64,000 nucleotides of DNA, taken from contig CAIKVZ010000052.1 in the NCBI GenBank assembly GCA_903830985.1, forward strand, positions 36,505 through 100,504. Reading direction: 5' to 3'. Made by a program: the position numbers and the translations under genes. Below are positions 17,753 through 26,620 of this stretch, one piece after another; within the stretch, counting starts at the first letter, position 1; every line of letters starts with the position of its first letter. The notes beneath the pieces were generated by a model. That model ran no database searches. It was not told where the DNA came from and saw only the letters and a program-made list of their open reading frames with translations. This DNA comes from an uncultured beta proteobacterium. GTDB lineage: Bacteria; Pseudomonadota; Gammaproteobacteria; Burkholderiales; Burkholderiaceae_C.

Positions 17753-18696
17753 TAGCGGATGCGCGGATCAAACAGCGCATAGCTCAGATCGATCGCCAGA
17801 TTGATCAGCACGTAGGCCAGGGCCGACATCAGCAGCACACCCTGGATCACCGGATAGTCGTGGCGTGACACCGCATCCAGCACCAGGCGCCCGACGCCCG
17901 GAATGCTGAACACCGACTCCACCACCACCACACCACCGATGAGCGTCGTCAGGCCTATGCCCAGCGTCGTGATGATGGGAACGGCCGCATTGCGCAAGGC
18001 ATGCAGCAGCACGCCCGCGGCGCCCAGGCCCTTGGCCCGAGCGGTGCGGATGTAGTCTTCCTGCAGCACTTCGAGCACCGTGCTGCGCGTCATGCGCGTC
18101 AGCAGTGCAGCAAAGATCAGCGCCATGGTCAGCGCCGGCAAGGCCAGGTGCTGCAGCCAGGGTCCCACCCCTTCGCTGAGGCTGCGGTAACCCTGCACCG
18201 GCAGCCACTCCAGGCGCACGGAAAATGTGTAGACCAGCAGATAAGCCAGCAGAAAGCCGGGAAGGGAGAACGCCGCCACGGCCAGCAACATCACCAGTCG
18301 GTCCAGCCAACTGCCGGCGCGCCAGGCGGCCAGGGTGCCCAGCGGCAGCGCCACCAGAACCGCCAGCAACAGCGTGGCGCCCGCCAAAGAAAGGCTGGCC
18401 TCCAGGCGTTGGGCAATCAACTGGGTGACCGGCAGACTGGTGAGCAAGGAGGTGCCGAAGTCGCCCTGCAGCAGGCGCCCAAGCCAGGCAAAAAACTGCA
18501 GCCACACAGAGCGGTCCAGGCCCATTTGCGCGCGGATCGCGGCGATGTCATCTTCCGTGGCCAAGTCGTCGGCCACCAGGCGCGCCGGGTCGCCCGGCGC
18601 CAGTCGCACCAGCATGAACACGACCCCCGCCACCACCAGCAGCACGGGCACCGTGCCCAGCAGGCGTTTCAAAAGGTAAGTCAGCAGTGGCGGCAT
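17749..18696 (-). CDS. oligopeptide-type ABC permease, DppB
   Basis: 315 residues from ATG 18696 (MPPLLTYLLKRLLGTVPVLL), the normal N-terminus of the family. A further ATG at 18738 would add a polar leader and is less likely. Six membrane helices, the EAA loop (YIRTARAKGLGAAGVLLHAL) and the C-terminal DYPVIQGVLL segment are visible. It is the first gene of a five-gene leftward operon. The promoter must lie in the 189 bases shared with the divergent dipeptidase gene. Confidence 0.91.
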   Translation of the reverse strand: MPPLLTYLLKRLLGTVPVLLVVAGVVFMLVRLAPGDPARLVADDLATEDDIAAIRAQMGLDRSVWLQFFAWLGRLLQGDFGTSLLTSLPVTQLIAQRLEASLSLAGATLLLAVLVALPLGTLAAWRAGSWLDRLVMLLAVAAFSLPGFLLAYLLVYTFSVRLEWLPVQGYRSLSEGVGPWLQHLALPALTMALIFAALLTRMTRSTVLEVLQEDYIRTARAKGLGAAGVLLHALRNAAVPIITTLGIGLTTLIGGVVVVESVFSIPGVGRLVLDAVSRHDYPVIQGVLLMSALAYVLINLAIDLSYALFDPRIRY

Positions 18697-18717
18697 GGAA
18701 TATGAATTCGCAAATTG

Positions 18718-18736
18718 GCTGCATGTTAACTGCAGC
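18718..18736. promoter_or_regulatory. inverted repeat between the peptide importer and dipeptidase genes
   Basis: GCTGCA and TGCAGC flank TGTTAAC, a perfect 6-7-6 inverted repeat in the divergent intergenic region. A further GGCTGCAT half-like copy follows about 15 bases later. It is a candidate operator; no regulator gene is adjacent. Confidence 0.4.
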
Positions 18737-18885
18737 ACATCGCGGCTGCATCGACGCTGCCGATCTTTTCTGTCAAACTGGCTTCAAAATGAGTGCACCG
18801 TGCGCAGGTCGGATTCGACCTCGCTGCTTTGCGCGGACCTCAACCAAATTTTCAACCTTGAGCAAGCGTTTTGGAAAATCAGGCC

Positions 18886-19854
18886 ATGCCTTCATTTCAT
18901 CGCGACAACATCGTTGTCGATGGCCTCAATGCCAGCTGGTTTCTGGCACCCGCTGTGCTGCGCCGCCTGCACCAGGGCGGCGTCACTGCGGTCAACGCGA
19001 CGCTGGCGGCATGGCATGGCCAGCGCGAGACGCTGGACCTCATAGGCGCGGCCTACACCACGCTGCGATTGAACGCCGACATCGCGCAGCAAGTGCTCAC
19101 GGTGCAGGACATCACCGCGGCCAAAGCCGCCGGGAAAGTGGGCCTGATGTTCGGCTTTCAGGACACCTCGCCGATCGAGGGCCGGTTGCAGCAGCTGGAG
19201 GTCTACCACCGCCTGGGCGTGCGCATCATGCAACTCACCTACAACACGGCCAACGCCAGCGGTTGTGGTTGCCAGTTGCCACTGGACACCGGACTGACCG
19301 GCTTTGGGCGCGAAGTGATCGCCGAGATGAACCGACTGGGCATTCTGCTCGACCTGTCGCATTGCGGCAGCCGCACCACGCTCGAAGCCATTGAAGCGTC
19401 GACACAACCGGTGGCCATCACCCACGCCAACGCATCAGACTTCATCCCAACGGCGCGCAACAAAAGCGACGAGGCCCTGCGCGCTTGCGCGGCCAAAGGC
19501 GGTGTCATCGGCGCCGTTGGCGTGCCGGTGATGATCTCCAGGATCATGCCGGCGCGGCTCGACGACTACCTCGACGCGATCGAGGACCTGGTGCAACGCG
19601 TCGGCCCGGACCATGTGGGATTGGGTCCGGACTTCATGGAGGACATGCCGCAAGAAGTGCTGGACGCATCCGTCAAGGACCTGCCACCCGAAATCGTGGC
19701 CGCTTATGCCGCCATGCCACCCACCGTGGGTTTTGAATCTGTCAGCAAATTGCCGCAGGTCACCGCTGGCCTGCTGGCACGCGGTCTGGCGAGCGAGGAC
19801 GTGCGCAAGATCATCGGCGGCAATTGGCTGCGTTTGTACGCACAGGTGTGGTGA
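18886..19854 (+). CDS. membrane dipeptidase (peptidase M19 family)
   Basis: 322 residues from ATG 18886; TTG 18871 is an alternative. It has features of renal-dipeptidase-like zinc enzymes: LMFGFQDTSPIEG, GVRIMQLTYN, the DLSHCG motif and ITHANAS, followed by VGLGPDFMED. The usual N-terminal HxD metal motif (DGHxD) is replaced by VDGLNASW, which is unusual and may alter metal binding. It lies divergent to the peptide importer and is followed by RidA, suggesting hydrolysis of an imported dipeptide or dipeptide-like compound. Confidence 0.85.
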   Translation: MPSFHRDNIVVDGLNASWFLAPAVLRRLHQGGVTAVNATLAAWHGQRETLDLIGAAYTTLRLNADIAQQVLTVQDITAAKAAGKVGLMFGFQDTSPIEGRLQQLEVYHRLGVRIMQLTYNTANASGCGCQLPLDTGLTGFGREVIAEMNRLGILLDLSHCGSRTTLEAIEASTQPVAITHANASDFIPTARNKSDEALRACAAKGGVIGAVGVPVMISRIMPARLDDYLDAIEDLVQRVGPDHVGLGPDFMEDMPQEVLDASVKDLPPEIVAAYAAMPPTVGFESVSKLPQVTAGLLARGLASEDVRKIIGGNWLRLYAQVW

Positions 19855-19906
19855 GCCCCTGGCGCCAGACACTTCATCACCAGACAAATTTCAAGGACAA
19901 CACGTC

Positions 19907-20293
19907 ATGCAAGACACGGTTCAATTTCTCAACTCCCCGGGCTTCGCAAGCCTGGGTCTGCCGTTTTCGGAAATCGTGCGTGCCGGCAACACCCTTTACC
20001 TGTCAGGCCAGATTGGCAATGAACCGGGCACGCTGCGCCTGGTGCAGGGTGGCATCCGGGGCCAGGCGCGCCAGACCCTGGAGAACGTGCGCAGTTCGCT
20101 GCAGGCGCACGGCTACAGCCTGTCGAATGTGGTGAAGTGCACCGTGATGCTGGCCGACATGGCCGACTGGCCGGCCTTCAACGAGATCTACACGGAGTTC
20201 TTCCAGCCGCCCTACCCTGCACGTTCGGCGTTTGCCGCCGCAGGGCTGGCGATGGGCGGGCGCATCGAGCTGGACGTGATCGCCCAGCTGTAA
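19907..20293 (+). CDS. RidA family protein (enamine/imine deaminase)
   Basis: 128 residues from ATG 19907 with AAGGA upstream. It starts QFLNSPGFASLGLPFSEIVR and carries LYLSGQIG, QTLENVRSSLQAHG, VVKCTVMLADM and YPARSAFAAAGLAMGGRIELD. The RSAF arginine is the substrate-binding Arg of active RidA proteins. RidA hydrolyses 2-aminoacrylate and related imines. It begins 52 bases after the dipeptidase gene and likely shares its transcript. Confidence 0.9.
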   Translation: MQDTVQFLNSPGFASLGLPFSEIVRAGNTLYLSGQIGNEPGTLRLVQGGIRGQARQTLENVRSSLQAHGYSLSNVVKCTVMLADMADWPAFNEIYTEFFQPPYPARSAFAAAGLAMGGRIELDVIAQL

Positions 20294-20301
20294 CCCGATC
20301 C

Positions 20302-20342
20302 AGCAGCCTGTCGGACTTTCGACGTGGGCGCGACGGGCTGCT
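20302..20342. terminator. hairpin between convergent ridA and uspA genes
   Basis: AGCAGCCTGTCG pairs with CGACGGGCTGCT (11 of 12 positions) across a 17-base loop. It ends inside the stop codon of the leftward uspA gene. There is no T-run, but the position between convergent genes suggests a bidirectional transcript end or a dispersed palindromic repeat. Confidence 0.5.
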
Positions 20343-20733
20343 AGCCGGCCTTGACGGCCAGCACCGGGCAGGAAACCGTCAACAAGAGGTCCTGCGCCAC
20401 GCTGCCCAGGATGAGCTTGCCTACGGCGCTGCGCTTGCGCAGCCCGATGATCAGCAACGACGCCTGTAGCGACTCGACCAGCGCCTCGATCTCCTCGACC
20501 GCACTGGCGCCGCGAACAAACTGCTTGAATTCCGCGTTCAGGCCGGAATCGGCCAGCAACTGCTCGACGCGCTCGACATCCTGAACGTCGGCTTTCGAGG
20601 GATCTTCCTGACGGCCGCCCGGGCTGGCATTCACCACCACGAGTCGCTCCTGGCGGCGCGTGGCGATTTCAATGCCCTTGTCCAAAGCAGCTTGGCCTTC
20701 AGGTCGCGGCGCGTACGCTACAAGTATGGTCAT
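20341..20733 (-). CDS. universal stress protein, UspA family (copy 1)
   Basis: 130 residues from ATG 20733, with AGGAA upstream. The sequence is MTILVAYAPRPEG at the start and has the nucleotide-binding end IIGLRKRSAVGKLILGSVAQ then CPVLAVKAG. A second copy at 51971-52360 is about 75% identical by hand count, without gaps. UspA proteins bind ATP and dimerise in the cytoplasm under stress; the specific role is unknown. Confidence 0.9.
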   Translation of the reverse strand: MTILVAYAPRPEGQAALDKGIEIATRRQERLVVVNASPGGRQEDPSKADVQDVERVEQLLADSGLNAEFKQFVRGASAVEEIEALVESLQASLLIIGLRKRSAVGKLILGSVAQDLLLTVSCPVLAVKAG

Positions 20734-20814
20734 GATCTTGTTCCTGTATTTGAACAATCATTGTAGGGGATAGGCACTGCTTTGCAACGTCGTCAACGCG
20801 CCCACAACGCCAAG

Positions 20815-21219
20815 TCAGGGATCGACCACGGTGGCGTGCTCGGCCGGCAGAATGATCTCCAGCAACTCGCAGTCCGTCGACCAGCCCAGCACCTTGTGAC
20901 GGATTCCGGGTGGCTGTAGCCAGCACGAGCCGGCCTCCATGACGTGAACGCCCTCGCCTTCAAACTCGTTTTTGAACCAGCCCTTTAGCACGTAGACCAG
21001 TTGCAACTGCACGTTGTGGTGGTGCTGCTGTGCGTGTTCTTCGGTGAACGGCGCCGTCATGCGTATCACATGCGCCGTTGCCAGACCCTGGGTCGCATTG
21101 GCAACTCCCAGGTCGCGGTAGGCTGAATAGCCACGCAGCCCCCCGGATTTGAAAGCCGAATCAAGCAGATGGCTGACCAAGAAGCTCTGACCGGACTTGA
21201 CAGATGTTATTTCGTTCAT
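20815..21219 (-). CDS. cupin-domain protein
   Basis: 134 residues from ATG 21219, with AGGAG 8 bases upstream. The single cupin barrel has the first motif as EEHAQQHHHNVQLQLVYVLK and the second near WLQPPGIRHKVLG, with His residues suited to metal binding. There is no DNA-binding domain. Stand-alone small cupins can be isomerases, dioxygenases or sugar binders; the substrate is not evident. It diverges from the HD-GYP-like gene. Confidence 0.82.
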   Translation of the reverse strand: MNEITSVKSGQSFLVSHLLDSAFKSGGLRGYSAYRDLGVANATQGLATAHVIRMTAPFTEEHAQQHHHNVQLQLVYVLKGWFKNEFEGEGVHVMEAGSCWLQPPGIRHKVLGWSTDCELLEIILPAEHATVVDP

Positions 21220-21409
21220 GGCTGGCTCCTGATTGACGGCGGGGGATGGTGACGCGACGCGTGGCGAAGTATGACCGCCCTGCAAGGATGTTGACACAGT
21301 ATCAGGGGCAATGGAGTGAACTCTGTGCACCGTCTGGACCTGCGGGCAGCTACCGATTGCTGTGCCCGGGTGATTGCGGTATGGTGCGCTCAACTTCAGG
21401 GCCCAGACC

Positions 21410-22585
21410 TTGTCCAACACCAAACTCCAAACCGGACAAATTCAGCTTGGCAAGCCGCTGCCGTTTGACGCCTTTGACGCCGAGGGCCAGCTGCTACTGC
21501 GCCGCGGCGTCGTGATCGACAGTCAGCACCAGTTGGACGGGCTGGTGGAACGCGGCCTGTACCGCGACTTCGGCACCGAGCGCATGTGGGGCGACTCGCC
21601 TGACCCGGCCCATCCCGACCTGATCCCCGGCTTCACCGCCCGACCCGTGGCGCGCAAGGTCTCGGTGTTCGAACAGATGGCGCAGATTCAGAAGCAACTC
21701 GAGGCACTGCTTACAGCGCCACCCGTTGGCCTGTTCGTTGAGCGGGTGCAGCATCTGGCGGAGCGACTGCAGTACGCATTCAAGCTCGACAGTGACGCCG
21801 CACTGGCCACCATTCAGATCCAGCATGAAGGGCGTTACGCGATCCGCCGACTGATGCATGGCGCCATCCTGATCGAGTTGCTGATGGCCCAGGCCGGTGG
21901 CAGCGAGGGTCAGCGCCGGGTGGTGATTTGCGCGGCGCTGACCATGAACATCGCCATGCTCGACATGCAGGACGAGCTATACCACCAGGCCGTGCCGCCC
22001 AGTGAGGGACAGAAGGCGCTGGTGCGCAACCACGCCACCCAAGGCGTGGCCATGCTGCGCGAGCTGGGCGTGACGAGCGAGTCCTGGCTCAGCATCGTGG
22101 CGCAGCACCACGAGACCATCGATGGACTCGGCTCGCCGCTGGGCCTGACGGGCGAACAGATCAGCCGTCCCGCGCAGCTGCTCTCCATGGCCGACCGCTA
22201 TGGCGCCATGGCCACGGGCCGCGGCTACCGCACGCCGGCCCTGCCCAACGTGGTGCTCAAGCAGATCTTCATGGACAAGGACAAGGGCGTGGACGCGAAT
22301 CTCGCCAGCCTGCTGGTCAAGGCGGTGGGCATCTATCCGCCGGGCAGCCTGGTGGAACTGGCCAACGGCGACATCGCCGTGGTCGTGAAGCGCACGCAAA
22401 GCGCCAGCCAGCCGGTGGTGCGCTGCGTCAAGACCTATCGCAAGGAAATTTTGGAGCAGCCGCGCAAGCGCCTGACCAGCGAGCCGGCCTACGCCATCAC
22501 CCGCTTGATTCCGATCGCCCAACTCGGCTTCGAATTGAACCCGGCCCTGCTGTGGGACGAGGGCTTCGAGGTCGACGCGCTGTAA
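21410..22585 (+). CDS. degenerate HD-GYP domain protein
   Basis: 391 residues from TTG 21410 (SNTKLQTGQIQLGKPLPFDA); TTG 21374 is also in frame and neither start is certain. The C-terminal half aligns with HD-GYP phosphodiesterases: NHATQGVAMLRELG, AQHHETIDGLGSPLGL and LSMADRYGAM. However, the HD pair is replaced around LMHGAILIE, the second metal segment reads MNIAMLDMQDEL instead of having HD, and GYP reads GSP. Loss of these residues suggests it cannot hydrolyse c-di-GMP and may act as a binding or scaffold protein. Confidence 0.8.
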   Translation: MSNTKLQTGQIQLGKPLPFDAFDAEGQLLLRRGVVIDSQHQLDGLVERGLYRDFGTERMWGDSPDPAHPDLIPGFTARPVARKVSVFEQMAQIQKQLEALLTAPPVGLFVERVQHLAERLQYAFKLDSDAALATIQIQHEGRYAIRRLMHGAILIELLMAQAGGSEGQRRVVICAALTMNIAMLDMQDELYHQAVPPSEGQKALVRNHATQGVAMLRELGVTSESWLSIVAQHHETIDGLGSPLGLTGEQISRPAQLLSMADRYGAMATGRGYRTPALPNVVLKQIFMDKDKGVDANLASLLVKAVGIYPPGSLVELANGDIAVVVKRTQSASQPVVRCVKTYRKEILEQPRKRLTSEPAYAITRLIPIAQLGFELNPALLWDEGFEVDAL

Positions 22586-22595
22586 CGGACGGAAT

Positions 22596-23117
22596 CTACC
22601 GAGTCGCTCCCTGCACGGTGTAGCGCAACTGAGCCAGGTCAAAGCCCTGGGCGCGGGCCGACCCCAGGGCCGACTCCAGCAGCGCAGGTGGCAGTTGCGG
22701 AGTGCGCGACAACAGCCACAGGTACTTGCGGTTCGGGTTGCCCACCACCGCCCAGCGGTACTCGGGGTCCAGCCCCAGCACCCAGTAGTCCGCCTTGAAC
22801 GGCCAGAAGAATGAGACCTTGAGGCGACTGTTGGCAAAACCCTCGACCACGGTCGCTTTGCCGTTGGCATCGTCAAAACCGGATTCCGTGCGACAGCGGT
22901 TGTGCACGCTGATGGCGCCGTCCGGCGCGGGTGCGTACTCCGCCGTGGTGTCTGCCACGCAGTTGCGCTGAAAGAACATCGGGAAGCTGGCGATCTCGAA
23001 CCATTTGCCGCTGTAACGAGCCAGGTCGACCGAGGGAACACTGACCACCGGCGCCTGCTGCGCGAAGGCCGGCACAACAGAAAGGCTCATGGCGAGCAGC
23101 AAAAAAAATGGTTTCAT
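22596..23117 (-). CDS. blc: lipocalin family protein (Blc-like)
   Basis: 173 residues from ATG 23117 with AGGA upstream. The signal peptide is MKPFFLLLAMSLSVVPAFA; there is no lipobox Cys, unlike E. coli Blc. The lipocalin signature is YSGKWFEIASFP, followed by the conserved NRC near residue 76 (VHNRCR) and YWVLGLDPEYRWAVVG. The family binds lipids or other hydrophobic ligands in the envelope. It is followed on the same strand by nothing close; the DUF2177 gene lies 83 bases upstream. Confidence 0.88.
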   Translation of the reverse strand: MKPFFLLLAMSLSVVPAFAQQAPVVSVPSVDLARYSGKWFEIASFPMFFQRNCVADTTAEYAPAPDGAISVHNRCRTESGFDDANGKATVVEGFANSRLKVSFFWPFKADYWVLGLDPEYRWAVVGNPNRKYLWLLSRTPQLPPALLESALGSARAQGFDLAQLRYTVQGATR

Positions 23118-23200
23118 GGTTCGGAATCCTGATGAAGACAAGGCTGCATCATGCCGACGGCCGGTGAATAAAAGTGTGCGTCAGCCCACATGCAAGGCCA

Positions 23201-23608
23201 TCAGGCACCCTTCGCCACCCAATTCAGCGCGGCCTTGCCGCCTGCGGCAGCGACACTGCTGGCGAACGCACCCCAGGCGATGTCGATCAGGGACAGAGAC
23301 AGGGGCCATGCCCTCAGGGTGGCCAGATTGCTCAGGTCGTAGGTCGCATAGGCCACCGCACCGAACAGCGCGCCGCGCAGCAGCGTGCTGCGCCACGCGT
23401 CGCTCGGCCCGTCGGCCACGACAAAGAACACCAGACCCGCCGCATACACCGCATAGAACAGGAACGCCACGCCCAAGCGGGGACTTTCGGTCATCAAATG
23501 CCCGATGCCCTGCTGATAGAGAGACTTGGCCAGGACGCCGATCCACAGCACATCCAGGGCGATCATCACCAGGGCGCAGGCGAGGTAGGCGACAAGCAGT
23601 TTGTTCAT
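23201..23608 (-). CDS. DUF2177 family membrane protein
   Basis: 135 residues from ATG 23608. Four membrane helices are visible: about 4-26, 48-66, 76-98 and 106-124. The segment GALFGAVAYATYDLSNLATL is typical of the family. Function is unknown. It sits just upstream of the lipocalin gene on the same strand, a pairing that suggests an envelope role and perhaps a shared transcript. Confidence 0.85.
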   Translation of the reverse strand: MNKLLVAYLACALVMIALDVLWIGVLAKSLYQQGIGHLMTESPRLGVAFLFYAVYAAGLVFFVVADGPSDAWRSTLLRGALFGAVAYATYDLSNLATLRAWPLSLSLIDIAWGAFASSVAAAGGKAALNWVAKGA

Positions 23609-23734
23609 GTGACCAGCTTAGTCTTTTCCCGCCAATCTGGTTGCCACGCTGGCAATACCCCGCCGGCGAAATGTACGACAGCGTACACATTCGACTGCTA
23701 ACATGGGCGCCGCATTCAACCTATCGCAGACCCA

Positions 23735-25324
23735 ATGGCCGGACATCTCAAGAGGCAACCCTGGCTCGTGCGCACCCACCATCGGCTGCGCGCGGTCTCG
23801 TTTGCGCTGCTCTTTGTCGCGACCGCGCTGCACCAGGCGGACCAGGACTTGCCGGCCACCGTCCTGATCCCGGCTTTTCTGCTGTTGCTGGTCTACCCCC
23901 AGCTTCAATTCTGGCGCGCCAGCCGCTCGACCGATCCGATACAGACCGAGCTGCGCAGCCTGCTGCTCGACTCTTTCCTGCTTGGAGCATTCATGGCAGC
24001 GCTGGCCTTTCCCCTTTGGCTCAGCTTCTCAGCCGCTTTAGGCACCCTGACCAACAACGCCGCCAACAAGGGCTGGCGCGGAGCGCGCCACGCGCTGGCG
24101 GCGCTAGGCTGCGGCGCGCTGCTGGAGATGGCCTTCGGCGGATTCCATTTTTCACCGAAAACCGGACTTCCGGCCACGGCCTTTTGCATGCTTGGCCTGA
24201 CCGGCTACCTGCTGGCCATGAACCATATCGGCTTCAGCCGCAACGCCCAATTGCGTCGCGCAAAGAAGAACCTGCAACTGCGCGAGCAGGAATTGCTGGC
24301 GGCCAACAACAGCCTGCAACAGCACCTGCACGAAATCCACAGCCTGCAGGAGCAGTTGCGCGAGCAGGCGGTGCGCGACCCGCTCACCAACCTGTACAAC
24401 CGGCGCTATTTGGACAGCACGCTGGAGCGCGAACTGTCGCGCTGCAAACGCGACGGGCAGGCGCTGTCGCTGATGATGATCGACGTCGACCACTTCAAGA
24501 ATTTCAACGACCACTACGGTCACCTGGCCGGAGACGAAGCGCTGAAAAGCGTGGCCCGCGGCTTGCAGGCCAGTGCCAAACGGGCCAGCGATCTGGCGGC
24601 GCGTTACGGCGGCGAGGAATTCACCTGGGTGCTGGCCGACACTGACGGCGCCACGGCGCAGCGCCTGGCCGAAGATTTCCGCGCTGCCATCGCTGCCCTG
24701 CAGATTGCGCACGAACATTCGCTGCAGGGCCGGCTCACGGTCAGCATCGGCATCGCTACGCTGTCGAACACCGCCTACCAGACTGTGGCCGCCTTGACGC
24801 GCGCGGCCGACGCAGCCCTGTACCGCGCCAAGCATGGTGGTCGCAACCAGGTGCGCCTGGCGCCCATCGTTCCCAGGCGTTCCGGCCTGGGCAACCGCAT
24901 TCCTGCCAATTTTGTCCCCCTGGTATGGCATCAGGCCCACGAATGCGGAGACCCCACCATCGACGCTCAGCACCAGCAGCTGTTTGGCGACGCCAACGAC
25001 ATCCTGTATGCCATGCTGGCGGCCAAGCCGCGCGAGGCCGTGGCAGCGCTGTTTGCCAAGCTGATCAGCGACGCCACGGAACACTTTGAAGACGAGGAAG
25101 ACATCCTCATCGGCACCGGCTTCGCCGGTGCCGCGCTGCACATGGCGATCCACCGCGAGCTGGCAGAGCATGCCGACTACCTGCTGGGGCGTTACACCGC
25201 GTTGGAGATTGATGGAACCGAGCTGTTTCAGTTTTTGGCGCACGACCTGGTGGCGCGCCACATGCTTGGCGCCGATCGGGCCTTCTTCAACCACATCCAG
25301 CAAACCAGTTCCGTGGCGGCGTGA
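23735..25324 (+). CDS. MASE2-like GGDEF diguanylate cyclase fused to bacteriohemerythrin
   Basis: 529 residues from ATG 23735. Residues 1-165 form several membrane helices resembling a MASE2 sensor region. A coiled coil follows (about 170-215). The GGDEF domain (about 220-375) has GGEEF and an RxxD inhibitory site (RASD) five residues upstream. The C-terminal domain (about 400-525) has hemerythrin iron ligands: WHQAHECGDP, DAQHQQLF, HFEDEE, HMAIHREL and HDLVARHMLGAD. It probably makes c-di-GMP in response to oxygen, nitric oxide or redox state through a diiron site. Confidence 0.9.
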   Translation: MAGHLKRQPWLVRTHHRLRAVSFALLFVATALHQADQDLPATVLIPAFLLLLVYPQLQFWRASRSTDPIQTELRSLLLDSFLLGAFMAALAFPLWLSFSAALGTLTNNAANKGWRGARHALAALGCGALLEMAFGGFHFSPKTGLPATAFCMLGLTGYLLAMNHIGFSRNAQLRRAKKNLQLREQELLAANNSLQQHLHEIHSLQEQLREQAVRDPLTNLYNRRYLDSTLERELSRCKRDGQALSLMMIDVDHFKNFNDHYGHLAGDEALKSVARGLQASAKRASDLAARYGGEEFTWVLADTDGATAQRLAEDFRAAIAALQIAHEHSLQGRLTVSIGIATLSNTAYQTVAALTRAADAALYRAKHGGRNQVRLAPIVPRRSGLGNRIPANFVPLVWHQAHECGDPTIDAQHQQLFGDANDILYAMLAAKPREAVAALFAKLISDATEHFEDEEDILIGTGFAGAALHMAIHRELAEHADYLLGRYTALEIDGTELFQFLAHDLVARHMLGADRAFFNHIQQTSSVAA

Positions 25325-25357
25325 CCACCACAACAAGGCCGAGGAAGGCAAAACGTT

Positions 25358-26548
25358 TCAAGGTCGCATTCTCTCCCGAGGAACATCCAGCGCCCTGGCC
25401 AGCGCCTCGTAGTCCGACAGCTCGTTGTAAATCTGCGCCGAAATGCGCAACCACAACTGCCCGTTGATGGGCAACACCGGGACCTCCACTTGGTGTTCGT
25501 TCCACAGCCGGTCGTGCCAGAACTTCGCGTTCTCGGCCGTGGCCTCCTCCGGCCAGGGCCAGGGCACGCTCACCATGGCGGCGAAACGTTCGGCGGGCGC
25601 CGGCAGACGCACTTGCCAATGCTCGCACAGCAGCGCCGCCGCCTGCTGCGCCTGGTCGTGCAAATGCTGGCGGTAACGCGCCGCGCCGAAGGCCTGCACG
25701 AAGTCCAGCGCCGCCTCCACGGCAAGCCAGGCGCTGTAGTCGCGCGTTCCCTGCCAATCAAACTCCTGAGGAAAGCCGGCGCCGTGAAAATTGGAAATCA
25801 CCGTGGGGTGCAGCACCGTTGCCGCAGCAGGCGCGGCGTACAGGAAGGCACAGGCCTTGGGCGCAAACAGCCATTTATGGCAATTGCCCACGTACCAGTC
25901 GGCGCCGAGATCGTCCAGCGCCAGCGCCAGCATGCCGGGACCGTGGGCACCGTCCACCAGCAAGGGCACGCCCACGCCGCGACAGTGCGCGACGATGTCT
26001 TGCAGCGGCGTGACCAGCGCCAGCGGGGAGAACACGTGATCGACGATGGCCAGGCGCGTGCCCGGCGTGATGGCCGCGCAGTAGGCCTCGACCAGTTGCT
26101 GGGCGCTGTGCTGCGGGAAATCGACCCGCGCCAGGGTGACCCGCAGGCCATGCCGTTGCGCGAGAAAGTTCACTGTGGCGCGCACTGCCGGATAGGCGTG
26201 GTTCGCCAGCACAATCTCATCACCACTGCGCCACGGGTAGGAGCGCAACACGGCGTTCACCCCATCGCTGGCGTTTTCCACAAAGGCCAGGCGCTGCTGC
26301 GCGGTCCCCACGAATTCGGCCAAGCGTGCGCGGGCACAGCGCAAAGCCTGCGGCAATTGCGCGCCCATGAAATGCACCGGCTGGCGCTCGATCTGCAGGC
26401 GCCAACCATCTTGCGCCGCCAGCACATGACGAGGTGTGGCGCCAAAGGAGCCGTGGTTCAGAAAGTGGCAGTCAGCTTGCAGGTGCCAAAGCGGGCGCAG
26501 CGCGTGCCCGGTCTGAAAACCGCAGAGAAGTTGAAGGTCTGAAGGCAT
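25358..26548 (-). CDS. class V aminotransferase (isopenicillin-N epimerase-like)
   Basis: 396 residues from ATG 26548. PLP-fold markers: HFLNHGSFGATPR at the N-terminus, FVENASDGVNAVLRSY, VDGAHGPGMLAL with the Asp that contacts the pyridine nitrogen, and the Schiff-base Lys in GNCHKWLFAPK. Relatives include CefD epimerases and cysteine desulfurase-like lyases. The true substrate is unknown. It diverges from the NRAMP-like gene across 72 bases. Confidence 0.88.
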   Translation of the reverse strand: MPSDLQLLCGFQTGHALRPLWHLQADCHFLNHGSFGATPRHVLAAQDGWRLQIERQPVHFMGAQLPQALRCARARLAEFVGTAQQRLAFVENASDGVNAVLRSYPWRSGDEIVLANHAYPAVRATVNFLAQRHGLRVTLARVDFPQHSAQQLVEAYCAAITPGTRLAIVDHVFSPLALVTPLQDIVAHCRGVGVPLLVDGAHGPGMLALALDDLGADWYVGNCHKWLFAPKACAFLYAAPAAATVLHPTVISNFHGAGFPQEFDWQGTRDYSAWLAVEAALDFVQAFGAARYRQHLHDQAQQAAALLCEHWQVRLPAPAERFAAMVSVPWPWPEEATAENAKFWHDRLWNEHQVEVPVLPINGQLWLRISAQIYNELSDYEALARALDVPRERMRP

Positions 26549-26620
26549 ACGGTATTGTTGCCCATGCGCCGATGTGCCCCCTGTGCTATGTTCAGACGCA
26601 ACAGGCCAAGGAACTCAGCC

